Assembly: GCA_031425695.1 (NCBI GenBank)
Contig: JANPJV010000084.1
Span: 1-19,782 of the forward strand
Direction of reading: 5' to 3'
Source: JANPJV01 sp031425695
Lineage (GTDB): Bacteria; Pseudomonadota; Gammaproteobacteria; Xanthomonadales; SZUA-5
Length of the DNA stretch: 19,782 nt
Part shown: in pieces, positions 1 to 8,011 of the stretch
How positions within the stretch are numbered: the stretch's first letter is position 1
Layout of the letters: each line of letters starts with the position of its first letter
Translations under genes and position numbers: made by a program
The notes under the pieces: model-generated
What the model was told of the DNA's origin: nothing
The model's database searches: none
What the model saw: only the letters and a program-made list of their open reading frames with translations

Positions 1-16
1 CAGCGCAGACCCACCA
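1..16 (-). repeat. Partial REP-like element at window edge
   Basis: The reverse complement of these 16 bases is TGGTGGGTCTGCGCTG, which also occurs at 19737-19752 on the plus strand. The element is cut by the window edge, so its full length is unknown. It lies just past the stop codon of the STAS gene and could act as a transcript end. Membership of the family seen at 12529-12594 and 19738-19763 rests on the shared GTGGGTC edge. Confidence 0.5.
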
Positions 17-30
17 CCAGAAAGGAACAA

Positions 31-537
31 CTATTTGCGCTGGAGCTCGTCGCGAAAGAGATCGACCACGGACTGGAAGGCGTCGCGGTTGGATTCGTTC
101 ATTTCGATCAGGACTTCGTGCGCCTTGAGGATGGTCGCCGATGAACACTGGCGCTCGCCACATTCGACCTCCATGGCATGCATCTTCAGCGCGCCGAGCG
201 GGCGATCGGTTGGCGCGTCGACGATCGTGAACACCTGGTCCAGGCACAGGCTGCACAAAAGCTGGTTGATCTCGGGGTTCGTCGAGAACAGCGTCGGCGC
301 AGCCAGCGAGCGGCTCAGCAGCGCGCGGGCGATGCTGGCAAGCAGGCCGATGACCGTGCTGTCCATGAAGCTGACTTCGGTGAGATCGATCACGACGGCC
401 GTGATCTCGAGTGTTTCCGGCTCGAACAGGCGCTCGATCAGCGCGTCGAGCGGCGCGGCCGTGTCATGGCGCAGCTCACCCGACAGCTTGAGGTAGCCGA
501 CCCCGTCGTGCACGGCATAGCCGATCGCATCGTTCAT
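31..537 (-). CDS. STAS-domain anti-sigma factor antagonist
   Basis: A 168-aa protein with an N-terminal STAS domain (about residues 5-110). The motif MDSTVIGLL places the usual phosphorylatable Ser at residue 60, after the strand VVIDLTEVSF. Family knowledge: such proteins bind an anti-sigma kinase when unphosphorylated and are switched by a PP2C phosphatase. The roughly 55-residue C-terminal tail, with two Cys (ECGERQC) and an amphipathic helix, is longer than a minimal STAS protein. The ATG overlaps the stop of the upstream phosphatase gene (ATGA, 534-537), so the two are translationally coupled and probably form one signalling module. The cognate anti-sigma kinase is not in the window. The exact output is unknown. 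Confidence 0.85.
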   Translation of the reverse strand: MNDAIGYAVHDGVGYLKLSGELRHDTAAPLDALIERLFEPETLEITAVVIDLTEVSFMDSTVIGLLASIARALLSRSLAAPTLFSTNPEINQLLCSLCLDQVFTIVDAPTDRPLGALKMHAMEVECGERQCSSATILKAHEVLIEMNESNRDAFQSVVDLFRDELQRK

Positions 538-1847
538 GCTGGCGGCCCGTCACGTACGATCATGAGCATGGTCAGGTCGTCCGGCAGCTGTCCTTCGGGC
601 TGCATCGCCAAGCGGACCCGCACCTCGTCGAGGCTGCCGACGTCCACGCCGAGACAACGCCGCAAGCGCTCGATGCGGGCGTCGCTGCTGGGCTCGTCGA
701 GCACTTCCAGCACCCCGTCGGAACAGAGCAGCAAGCGCATGAGCGGCGGCAAGGCGAGCGTCTGGTTGAGGTACTGGCTCGACTCGAACAGGCCCACCGG
801 GGTGCTCCGGGAGACCAGGTAACGCGTTGATTGCACATCGGCGAGCAACGGATACGGCACGGCGCCCGCATTCGCGTAGCGCATGCGGTGCGCCTTGATG
901 TCGAGCACCGCGTAGAAAATCGCGATGTGCTTGCCGACGTTTTCGCGCAGGATCTCGTGGTTGAGCTGCCCGAGCAGTTGGCTTGGATCGTCGATCGCGG
1001 AAGGCTGGCCGTGACGGTGGGCTTCCAGTGCGGTGGTCAGGAAGCGCTTCAGGTAGACAGTCACGAAGGCCGAAGCCACGCCGTGTCCGGAGACGTCGGC
1101 GATATAGAACCCGATGCGGTCGGCGTCGATCATGAAGTAGTCGACGAAGTCGCCGCTCATGAATTCGGACGGCATCAGCAGGTGCGAAAACTCGTACTCA
1201 CCCTGGCGCCAGTGCTGCTGCGGCAGCAGCTTGAACTGTACCCGGCGGCCAGCGCGCTCCCCTTGTTCCAGCGCCGCCAGTGACTTCTTCAGGCGCGCAT
1301 TGGAGAGCTCGAGCTCGCGGGTCCGACGGGCCACCTTGTGCTCGAGCTCGAGGTTCAGCGCCGCAACCTCCACCAGCGCCAGGTAACCGCGCAACGCCGC
1401 CACCACCGCGGTCGACAGCTTCTGCGCCGTGAGCTCGGTCTTTTCCTTGTAGTCGTTGATGTCGTATTCGAGGATGACCTGTCTCTCGGGCGCCTGCCCG
1501 GGCTGCCCGGTGCGCAGGATGATGCGCACCAGGTCGTTGTGCAGGTCATCGCGAATGAAGCGCACCAGCTTGAGGCCGGCGTCGTCCGATTCCATCACCA
1601 CGTCGAGCAGGATCAACGCAATGTCGTCGTGCTGTTCGAGTACGCGCTGTGCTTCGGCACTGCTGTGGGCGGAAAGGAAGGACAGATTGCGGTTGCGAAA
1701 GCGCAGCCCGCTGAGGACCATCACAGTGACGCCATGGATCGCCGGCTCGTCGTCGACGATCAGCAGCTTCCAGGACGCCAGCGGTTCTTGAGCTTCGTCA
1801 TCAGCCAGCAACAGCGGCCGATCGTCGCCAAGCAATCCCGGGATCAT
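534..1847 (-). CDS. Response regulator with PP2C/SpoIIE phosphatase output (RsbU-like)
   Basis: From the ATG at 1847 the protein has 437 aa. A receiver domain spans about 25-150: the DD of LIVDDE at 32-33, phosphoacceptor D82 in LILLDVVM, T113 in RTGQP and K134 in NDYKEK. A coiled-coil linker (about 155-205) leads to a PP2C/SpoIIE serine phosphatase domain (about 205-435) with MSGDFVDYF near 230 and IADVSGHGVASA near 249-260, the acidic metal-binding motifs. Family role: phosphorylation of the receiver controls dephosphorylation of a STAS antagonist, here surely the overlapping downstream gene. The frame stays open to 2396, but the extra residues look non-coding. The 1847 ATG has GGAAGG about 10 nt upstream; the ATG at 1871 is an alternative. 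Confidence 0.88.
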   Translation of the reverse strand: MIPGLLGDDRPLLLADDEAQEPLASWKLLIVDDEPAIHGVTVMVLSGLRFRNRNLSFLSAHSSAEAQRVLEQHDDIALILLDVVMESDDAGLKLVRFIRDDLHNDLVRIILRTGQPGQAPERQVILEYDINDYKEKTELTAQKLSTAVVAALRGYLALVEVAALNLELEHKVARRTRELELSNARLKKSLAALEQGERAGRRVQFKLLPQQHWRQGEYEFSHLLMPSEFMSGDFVDYFMIDADRIGFYIADVSGHGVASAFVTVYLKRFLTTALEAHRHGQPSAIDDPSQLLGQLNHEILRENVGKHIAIFYAVLDIKAHRMRYANAGAVPYPLLADVQSTRYLVSRSTPVGLFESSQYLNQTLALPPLMRLLLCSDGVLEVLDEPSSDARIERLRRCLGVDVGSLDEVRVRLAMQPEGQLPDDLTMLMIVRDGPPA

Positions 1848-1936
1848 CGAGTCGGCCCCTTCCGGACGCATGAGGCTGCTGGCAGCCGGCCTATCGGTAT
1901 TCGCTGCGCGGAGCAGCCTTCCCTTCGGTGTGGCCG

Positions 1937-1976
1937 CGTGACGGCAGTCACGTGATGATACGTGCTCGCATGCGAG
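1937..1976. promoter_or_regulatory. Two palindromes upstream of the phosphatase gene
   Basis: CGTGAC-GGCA-GTCACG (1937-1952) and the perfect palindrome CTCGCATGCGAG (1965-1976) lie 90-130 nt upstream of the likely start at 1847. They could be operators for the regulator/STAS operon. No clear -10/-35 pair was found, so the role is inferred from position only. Confidence 0.3.
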
Positions 1977-2138
1977 GTTTGATGAAACGCAATGGTCACA
2001 GTCCGTAAGGTATGTGGTGGCGATGCGCATGGAGCCCGAAAAGCTAACAGCAAAAATGCATATTCTCGACAGGGCAATCGGTACGCTGGTGTTCAGTCCG
2101 CCACGCTTCCTAGGCGTCGGCCAGTCGGAGCACACGCC

Positions 2139-2324
2139 ATGAACGGTTTTCGCCGCGCAGACCATCGCAGCAGTCATGCCAGTCGTCCGGCTCCCATCCG
2201 GGGGGTGTGCGTTTTCCTCGCCGCCATGGCCGTGGCGATGCTCGCCGCAGCCTCCAAGCTTGAACAGCCGCCAGTTCAGGTGCCGGATGTCGATCTCAGC
2301 ATGAGCGTTGCCGCCAGCGAGTGA
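2139..2324 (+). CDS. Putative small single-span membrane or exported protein
   Basis: A 61-aa reading frame from the ATG at 2139, preceded by CGGAG about 9 nt upstream. It shows a basic N-terminus (residues 1-25, several R and H), a hydrophobic segment GVCVFLAAMAVAMLAAA (about 26-42) and a short acidic tail. This is the layout of a signal anchor or short exported protein, and similar tiny proteins are common in Xanthomonadales. It occupies the otherwise empty gap between the phosphatase gene and the DUF1801 gene, on the opposite strand to both. The frame is open upstream to 1992, but only the part from 2139 looks protein-like. Function unknown; it may be spurious. Confidence 0.45.
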   Translation: MNGFRRADHRSSHASRPAPIRGVCVFLAAMAVAMLAAASKLEQPPVQVPDVDLSMSVAASE

Positions 2325-2376
2325 TGTCGGTCGTTCGTTCTTGGTTGAGGCTGTTGGCACCAGAAGCGACGCGCGC

Positions 2377-2910
2377 TCATGTCGTCGGTTTAGCAAGCTT
2401 GGCAGCGGCCTTGGATTTCACCTTGCGATCGTCGCTTTCTTTGAGGACCGCCGTGTAGCGCTCGACAAATAGCTTGGCCGGGATGCGGCGGATGGCCTCG
2501 CCGATCACGTCGAGCGGCACCTCATCGAGCTTCTTGAAGCGCACGCACGACTTGCCCATGTCGAGCTTCTTGCCGGTCGCGGCCCAGGCGTCCCGGAACC
2601 ATCGTGCGTCAGCCGTTTCCTCGCTGCGGTCATCTTCGCAGCCACAGTAAACGCCCATCAGGTACAGCGAGATGTACTGCTTCTGCGATGCGATGCCGGC
2701 GAAGGGCAATGGCTGCTTCGGATCGCAGTGGTAGCCGGCCGGAAATACCGAATGCGGCACGTAGTAGCCAATCATCCCGTACTGGATGCCCTCCTCGTAT
2801 CCCGGCCCCAGGTTGGCAAGGATGACCGTGCGCAAGGCCTCGATCGCCGCGCGCCGCTCGGGCGGAAGCGACGCCAGGTATTCGGCAACGCTGGTGATCC
2901 TGGTTGGCAT
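2377..2910 (-). CDS. DUF1801 (YdhG-like) domain protein
   Basis: A 177-aa protein. The N-terminal part (ITSVAEYLASLPPERRAAIE, then GYEEGIQYGMIGYYVP and QYISLYLMG) follows the DUF1801 pattern, an alpha/beta fold with no settled biochemical role. The C-terminus is Lys/Ala-rich (about 160-177) and probably disordered. The ATG at 2910 has GGAGA a few bases upstream. It lies 64 bp downstream of fdhD on the same strand, so co-transcription is possible, but nothing in the family links it to molybdoenzymes. Confidence 0.8.
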   Translation of the reverse strand: MPTRITSVAEYLASLPPERRAAIEALRTVILANLGPGYEEGIQYGMIGYYVPHSVFPAGYHCDPKQPLPFAGIASQKQYISLYLMGVYCGCEDDRSEETADARWFRDAWAATGKKLDMGKSCVRFKKLDEVPLDVIGEAIRRIPAKLFVERYTAVLKESDDRKVKSKAAAKLAKPTT

Positions 2911-2974
2911 GGCTGTCTCCGCGCGGTTGATCGGTGAAGATTATCGGTCCGGGCCGTGTGTTCGCCACCGAAGG

Positions 2975-3769
2975 TCAACTGCGGCACACCACCCGCCCCG
3001 CATTTGCATACACATTCATCTGTTCGCCCCGGGCAAAGGCGATCAAGGTGATGCCGGTGCTTTCGGCAAAACGGATGGCCAGGGCGGTGGGAGCTGAGAT
3101 CGCGACGAGGATCTCGATGCCGGCCATGGCGGCCTTGTGGACGAGCTCGTAGCTCGCGCGTGAGCTGAGCAGCAGGAAGCCGGGTTGGAGCGGCGCACGG
3201 GCGCGGGCGCCGATCAGTTTGTCGAGCGCGTTATGGCGGCCCACGTCTTCGCGCACGAGCAGCCCCGATGGACTCACCCAGGCCGCCGCATGAACGCCGC
3301 CGCTGCGCAGGTTCATGGGCTGCAAATTCCCCAGCGCCGCGCATGCGGCTGCGATCGCGCCGGGTGTCACCGACTGCGTCATCGGTACCGTGGGCGCCGG
3401 GCGCAGCGCGCTCGCCAGCGACTCGGTGCCGCACAGCCCGCAGCCGCTGGTGCCGAGCAAGCTGCGTCGGCGTGATTGCAGCATGTCGAAACGGGCATCG
3501 TCCAGCGCGATCTCGACCACCCAGCCCTGCGACTGTTCGCGCACCGCGAGGATGTCCATCTCACCGGGCTGCTCGACAATGCCTTCGCCGAGGCTGAAGC
3601 CCAGCGCGAAGTCGCTGAGATCCGTCGGTGTCGCCAGCATCACCGCATGCGCGACCCCGTTGTATTCGAACGCGATCGGCCATTCCTCGATGACCCAGTC
3701 GGTGCCGCCCGCGCGCGTGTTTCCGCGCAGCCGCGTGAGCTCGATCGCGCTGAGGGCGCCACGCGACAC
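2975..3769 (-). CDS. fdhD: Formate dehydrogenase accessory sulfurtransferase FdhD
   Basis: From the GTG at 3769 this is a 264-aa protein, a normal FdhD length. FdhD transfers sulfur from a cysteine desulfurase to the bis-MGD molybdenum cofactor of formate-dehydrogenase-type enzymes. Visible marks are the catalytic CxxC loop GTSGCGLCGTES (C110, C113), the substrate stretch LATPTDLSDFALGFSLGEGI and the C-terminal REDVGRHNALDKLIG and SSRASYELVHKAAMAG motifs. The GTG sits 2 bp after the TAA of the molybdopterin oxidoreductase gene, so the two form an operon and FdhD most likely sulfurates that enzyme. The reading frame extends further upstream, but that part lies inside the oxidoreductase gene and is unrelated to FdhD. 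The GTG start has no strong ribosome-binding site and is inferred from spacing and alignment. Confidence 0.93.
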   Translation of the reverse strand: MSRGALSAIELTRLRGNTRAGGTDWVIEEWPIAFEYNGVAHAVMLATPTDLSDFALGFSLGEGIVEQPGEMDILAVREQSQGWVVEIALDDARFDMLQSRRRSLLGTSGCGLCGTESLASALRPAPTVPMTQSVTPGAIAAACAALGNLQPMNLRSGGVHAAAWVSPSGLLVREDVGRHNALDKLIGARARAPLQPGFLLLSSRASYELVHKAAMAGIEILVAISAPTALAIRFAESTGITLIAFARGEQMNVYANAGRVVCRS

Positions 3770-3771
3770 CG

Positions 3772-6024
3772 TTATCCGGCCACGGTGCCGGGCGCGCTCA
3801 CGCTCAAGCGCACCGGGATCGACTTGGACGCTGGCGTGCCCGAGCGTTCGGCGACGTGGTCGAGCGGCACGAGCGGGTTGGTTTCCGGGAAATAGCTGGC
3901 GAGGCAGCCGGGTGGGATGTCGTACTCGACCAGCGTGAAACCAAGCACGCTGCGCTCGCCGTCGTGCCAGAGCGAATGGATGTCGACCAGCGAACCTGCC
4001 TTCAACCCGAGCCGCGCCAGGTCGGCAGCGCAGATGAAGCACACGCGGCGCAGGCCGAGCACGCCGCGGTAGCGATCGTCGAGCCCGTAGATGGTGGTGT
4101 TGTACTGGTCGTGCGAGCGCACCGTCATCAGTTGCAGCACGTCAGTCGCAGCAGCGTTCGCGGCCAGCGGATGCGCGAAAAAGCGGGCTTTTCCGCCTGG
4201 ATTCGGGAACACCCGCTCGCGACACGGATGCCGCAGGTGAAAGCCGCCGGTGGCGCGCACCCGCGCGTTGAAATCCTCAAAGCCCGGAATCACTGCGGCA
4301 ATCGCGTCACGGATGCGATCGTAGTCGGCGCCCAGCTCGGCCCAGGGAACGCAGCTCTGCGGCAAGGCTGCCTGTGCCAGGCGCGCGACGATCGCGGGCT
4401 CCGAGAGCAGGTCCGGCGCCGCGGGTGGCTTGATCCCGGCCGACAGGTGGACCATCGACATCGAATCCTCGACCGTGACCGCCTGCTCCACCCCGCCCTG
4501 CAGATCGGTCTCGCTGCGGCCCAGGCACGGCAGGATCAGCGCCTCCCGCCCATGCACCAGGTGCGAGCGATTGAGCTTGGTCGAGACGTGCACGGTCAGC
4601 TCGCAGTTGCCGAGCGCCTGGGCCGTCTTGGCGGTGTCGGGTGTGGCTGCGGCAAAATTCCCGCCCATCGCGAACAGCACGCGCGCGCGCCCGTCGAGCA
4701 TCGCCTGGATGCCCTCGACCACGTCGAAGCCGTGCGCGCGGGGCGGCTGGAATCCGAAGCGCGCGCCAAGCCGGTCCAGAAACGTGGCGGTGGGCTTCTC
4801 GTAAATGCCCATGGTGCGATCACCCTGCACGTTCGAGTGCCCGCGCACCGGGCACGGCCCCGCACCCGGCTTGCCGATGTTGCCCTTGAGCAGCAGCACG
4901 TTCATCAGCATCTGGATGGTGGCTACGGCGCGGCGGTGCTGGGTGATGCCCATGCCCCAGCAGAAGATCGTTGCCGGGCTCGCGCAATAGATCGCCGCAG
5001 CCGCCTCGATCTCGGCACGAGTCAGTCCGGACTGGGCTTCGATCTCGGCCCAGCTCGCAGCGCCGATGTCGGCGGCGAATATCTCGAAGCCCTCGGTGTA
5101 GCGGTCGATGAATTCGCGGTCGACACTGCCGCGCTCGACCACCACGCGCGCGATTCCCGTCAGCAGCGCCAGGTCGCCGCCGATGCGCGGCTGGTAGTAG
5201 TGCGAAGCAATTTGCGTGCTGCCGCCGGTGAGCATGTCGCGCGGGCTCTGCGGATGCGCGAAACGTTCGAGTCCGCGCTCGCGCAAGGGATTGAACGCAA
5301 CGATGCGACAGCCGCGCTTGCTCGCGTCGCGCAGCTCGCCGAGCATGCGCGGGTGGTTGGTGCCGGGGTTCTGTCCAAAGATGAAGATCGCCTGCGCCAG
5401 CTCGAAATCCTCCAGCGTGACCGAACCCTTGCCACTACCGATCTGCTCGGTCAGCGCCACGCCGGAGGATTCGTGGCAGAGATTCGAGCAGTCCGGCAGG
5501 TTGTTGGTGCCGAATTCCCGCACGAACAATTGATAGAGAAACGCCGCCTCGTTCGACGTGCGCCCGGAGGTGTAGAACAGCGCCGCGTTCGGCGACGGCA
5601 GCGCATGGAGCCGCTGCGCGATCAGCGCGAATGCCTGGTCCCACGCGATGGGCAGATAGCGATCGCTGGCTGCGTCGTAACGCATGGGCTCGGTCAGGCG
5701 GCCATTTGCTTCCAGCCACAGATCGTCCTGCGCGGCCAGTTCGCTCACGGTATGCGCCGCGAAGAAATCGCGCGTGACCCGCTTCGCCGTTACCTCCGCC
5801 GCGACCGCCTTGACCCCGTTCTCGCAGAACTCGAAGGTCGAATTTGGATTGCGATCCGGCCACGCACAACCAGGACAGTCGAAGCCTCGATCCTGGTTCG
5901 TCCGCAACATCGCCCGCGCCCCGCGCCCGACCACCCCTTCCTCGCGCAGCGCCTGCCACGACCGCTTCAGCGAATCCCAGCCACCCGCCGGCCGCGTATA
6001 CGGAGCAATGCGTTTCTCGGTCAT
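3772..6024 (-). CDS. YdeP/FdhF-type bis-MGD molybdopterin oxidoreductase
   Basis: A 750-aa protein that resembles E. coli YdeP along its length. It has an N-terminal GFDCPGCAWPD motif with CENG (C50, C53, C67), molybdopterin-binding core segments (ALFYTSGRTSNEAAFL, FIFGQNPGTNHPRM, ILPCLGRSETD) and a C-terminal dinucleotide-binding domain (LMTVRSHDQYNTTIYGLDDRYRG). C183 in DCSNLCHESSG aligns with the Sec/Cys molybdenum ligand of FdhF. The canonical four-Cys iron-sulfur motif is incomplete, as in other YdeP proteins. Family members are linked to acid resistance and the substrate is unsettled. fdhD follows after 2 bp. No electron-transfer subunit or NAD module is adjacent. The ATG at 6024 lacks a clear ribosome-binding site. 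Confidence 0.9.
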   Translation of the reverse strand: MTEKRIAPYTRPAGGWDSLKRSWQALREEGVVGRGARAMLRTNQDRGFDCPGCAWPDRNPNSTFEFCENGVKAVAAEVTAKRVTRDFFAAHTVSELAAQDDLWLEANGRLTEPMRYDAASDRYLPIAWDQAFALIAQRLHALPSPNAALFYTSGRTSNEAAFLYQLFVREFGTNNLPDCSNLCHESSGVALTEQIGSGKGSVTLEDFELAQAIFIFGQNPGTNHPRMLGELRDASKRGCRIVAFNPLRERGLERFAHPQSPRDMLTGGSTQIASHYYQPRIGGDLALLTGIARVVVERGSVDREFIDRYTEGFEIFAADIGAASWAEIEAQSGLTRAEIEAAAAIYCASPATIFCWGMGITQHRRAVATIQMLMNVLLLKGNIGKPGAGPCPVRGHSNVQGDRTMGIYEKPTATFLDRLGARFGFQPPRAHGFDVVEGIQAMLDGRARVLFAMGGNFAAATPDTAKTAQALGNCELTVHVSTKLNRSHLVHGREALILPCLGRSETDLQGGVEQAVTVEDSMSMVHLSAGIKPPAAPDLLSEPAIVARLAQAALPQSCVPWAELGADYDRIRDAIAAVIPGFEDFNARVRATGGFHLRHPCRERVFPNPGGKARFFAHPLAANAAATDVLQLMTVRSHDQYNTTIYGLDDRYRGVLGLRRVCFICAADLARLGLKAGSLVDIHSLWHDGERSVLGFTLVEYDIPPGCLASYFPETNPLVPLDHVAERSGTPASKSIPVRLSVSAPGTVAG

Positions 6025-6055
6025 GGCGTTGTAAGCAAGGTCTGCAGGAGAGCGA

Positions 6056-6264
6056 AGTGAAGCAGATCAACCTCAAAGCATCCACAGATTACACAGATGA
6101 AAAGCGGATAGAGCTGATTTAAAGCTTGGATTCGGTCACGGGTCGCGCAGCTGCCGGGGTTTGTGACGCAAACCCATCTGAGGCTTCTAACCTGCGTTCA
6201 TCCGCCCCTTCTTTGCTTCAATCTGCGTAAATCTGTGGATGCTTTGAGGTTGACCTGCTTCACT
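6056..6264. repeat. 209-bp MITE-like element with 43/44-bp terminal inverted repeats
   Basis: The left arm (6056-6098) and the reverse complement of the right arm (6221-6264) agree except for a few substitutions and one single-base gap. Both contain AACCTCAAAGCATCCACAGA. The roughly 120-bp interior has no credible gene and includes a 7-bp hairpin (6157-6163 with 6169-6175, GGGTTTG/CAAACCC). The element fills the divergent intergenic space between the molybdoenzyme gene and the phosphatase gene, so it probably carries or displaces their promoters. Bases of the form ATCCACAGATTACACAGAT recur in dispersed repeats of many environmental bacteria (from memory). No transposase is present, so any movement would be in trans. 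Confidence 0.75.
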
Positions 6265-6329
6265 CTGCGCATATTGTGCAAGCAATGCCCGTGGTCTTTC
6301 CCTCACTTTTCTTCGAACTTCCGGTGTTC

Positions 6330-7451
6330 ATGATGCGCACGCTACTGTTTCTGGGACTTCTCGCCGTCATGCCTTTCGGGTTCTCGCAGAATCTAACCAC
6401 GGACGAGCGGGTCATCTTCCTGCCGGTCACGGCGAAGGTGCTGGATGACGGCAAGGTCGAGGCGCGCGTTGACGCATGGGTGTTCGAGCATGAGCATCGC
6501 CCCGGGCTGAGCAAGCTGCTGGCACGCTATCTCGATGTCGATCTCGACGGGATCACCGACTCGGAACGCGAGCGTTTCTATCAGCGCACGCAGCTCTTTC
6601 GTGTCGATTCCCAGAATTCGATGGTGCTGCGCATCAAGCTCGACGGGCAGGAGCACGGCTTGCCGCTCACCGCCAACGGCGGGCGCTCGCGCACGCGGCT
6701 GACGCTGGAAACCAAGGTACCGGATGACCGGGTCAGCTGGCTCGAATACGAAGTCGTCCTGCGGGGAGGAGACGATCGCGTCTTTAAAGGCCGCACCATG
6801 GTCGTGCCGCAACACGGCCTGAGCGTCGTCTCCGACATCGACGACACCATCAAGTACTCGAATGTGCTGAAGAAGAAGCTGCTGCTACTCAACACCTTCG
6901 CGCGCGAATTCCATGTCGCGCCCTGCATGGCCGAGCGCTATCAACAGATTGCCGCGACCGCGCACGCGCCTGCCTTCCACTACCTGTCCTCCAGCCCGAT
7001 CCAGCTATACCCGCCGCTCGCCGAGTTCCTGGTCGCTGGGGGATTTCCGGAGGGTAGCGTGCACCTGCGCGAATCGACGTCGATGGGCAATGTGGTTCCC
7101 GAGGAAGGCGAGTCACAGGCGCACAAGCTCGATACCTTGCGCATGCTGCTGGCCGACTTTCCGGATCGGAAGTTCCTGCTGATCGGCGATTCGGGCGAGC
7201 TTGATCCCGAGATCTACGCGACCATCGCGCGCGAATTTCCCCGGCGTATTGTCGCCATCCGCATCCGCGACGTGACCGGTGATCCACGCGAATCCGAACG
7301 CTACGAGCGCGCGTTCGCCAAGGTCGCGCCAGAGCTCTGGAGCCTCTTCAGCGATACGCCACGCTGGCAACCTTTCGGACCGCCGGGCGCACCCGGCGAA
7401 GTGGTCAGCGTGCCGGCGCAGCTGCCCGCGCCCGATTGCCTGGCGCCGTAG
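6330..7451 (+). CDS. APP1-family (DUF2183) phosphatidate phosphatase-like protein, exported
   Basis: From the ATG at 6330 the protein has 373 aa. The N-terminus (MMRTLLFLGLLAVMPFGFSQ) is a convincing signal peptide, which is why I prefer this start over the ATG codons at 6276 and 6285. A beta-rich region (about 25-160) precedes the DUF2183 catalytic domain, whose DxDxT motif is SDIDDTIK (D169, D171, T173), followed by FHYLSSSPIQLYP and a second acidic motif LIGDSGELDPEIY. Family knowledge: HAD-like, Mg-dependent phosphatases, with yeast App1 acting on phosphatidic acid. Here the site would be the periplasm or outer surface. The LprI-like gene follows after 31 bp on the same strand, so they may be co-transcribed. 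Confidence 0.85.
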   Translation: MMRTLLFLGLLAVMPFGFSQNLTTDERVIFLPVTAKVLDDGKVEARVDAWVFEHEHRPGLSKLLARYLDVDLDGITDSERERFYQRTQLFRVDSQNSMVLRIKLDGQEHGLPLTANGGRSRTRLTLETKVPDDRVSWLEYEVVLRGGDDRVFKGRTMVVPQHGLSVVSDIDDTIKYSNVLKKKLLLLNTFAREFHVAPCMAERYQQIAATAHAPAFHYLSSSPIQLYPPLAEFLVAGGFPEGSVHLRESTSMGNVVPEEGESQAHKLDTLRMLLADFPDRKFLLIGDSGELDPEIYATIAREFPRRIVAIRIRDVTGDPRESERYERAFAKVAPELWSLFSDTPRWQPFGPPGAPGEVVSVPAQLPAPDCLAP

Positions 7452-7482
7452 TATCCGGTCCTGGTTCCGCATGAGGAAACCC

Positions 7483-7905
7483 ATGAAACACGTGTTCCTG
7501 CTCGCACTCTTCGCGCTCACGCCGGCCGTCGCCGCCGACCAATCTGAACACCCGATCGAGGTCGAGCTGCAGCGCTGCACGGACACGGCCAACAGCAATC
7601 ACGGGATGCGTAATTGCATCGACACGGCAGCGGCGGCCTGGGACAAGGACCTCAATCGCGCCTGGGGCGAGCTCATGGGCCTGCTGGGGCCAGCGGAGAA
7701 GGAGCTCGCACGTGTGGCCCAGCGAAAATGGGTCGCGTTCCGCGACGCCGAGATCGCCGCCCTTGACGCGAGCTACGGCGCGATGGAAGGCAGCATGTAC
7801 CAGCTCATGCACGCCGATGCGATCGCCGCGCTGACCAGCGATCGCGCCAGCCATTTGCAAAACGTGCTCGAGGCGAAGAGGGCGAATTTGCAGGCCGGGT
7901 CGTAG
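7483..7905 (+). CDS. LprI/DUF1311-family exported protein
   Basis: A 140-aa protein with signal peptide MKHVFLLALFALTPAVAA. The mature part has the DUF1311 pattern: two Cys near the N-terminus (QRCTDTANSNHGMRNCID), a helical run (AWDKDLNRAWGELMGLL) and QRKWVAFRDAEIAAL near the centre. Family members include LprI, a lysozyme inhibitor of Mycobacterium, but most are uncharacterised periplasmic proteins, so inhibitor activity is only a possibility. The ATG at 7483 has TGAGGAAA just upstream, a good ribosome-binding site. The upstream phosphatase gene ends 31 bp earlier. Confidence 0.85.
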   Translation: MKHVFLLALFALTPAVAADQSEHPIEVELQRCTDTANSNHGMRNCIDTAAAAWDKDLNRAWGELMGLLGPAEKELARVAQRKWVAFRDAEIAALDASYGAMEGSMYQLMHADAIAALTSDRASHLQNVLEAKRANLQAGS

Positions 7906-7950
7906 GCGCACGTCGGCAAACCTTGGCCTCGGCACTTCGAGCGCAAAGCG

Positions 7951-7967
7951 GGCCGGCGCCCCCGGCC
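7951..7967 (+). terminator. GC-rich hairpin after the LprI-like gene
   Basis: GGCCGG (7951-7956), a 5-nt loop and CCGGCC (7962-7967), about 45 nt past the stop at 7905. There is no T-tract, so this is at best a weak or Rho-assisted stop. Confidence 0.3.
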
Positions 7968-8011
7968 ATTACAGCCGCTATCCATGCAGGCGCAAGGCTT
8001 CTGGGGCTTTC

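Noticed and set aside
1848..2396. N-terminal extension of the response regulator to 620 aa
   Set aside because: The added residues have no domain, show non-coding composition and precede a good start with a ribosome-binding site at 1847.
3856..6060. 734-aa plus-strand open frame opposite the molybdoenzyme gene
   Set aside because: It is a high-GC antisense shadow with no recognisable motif; the minus-strand gene is clear.
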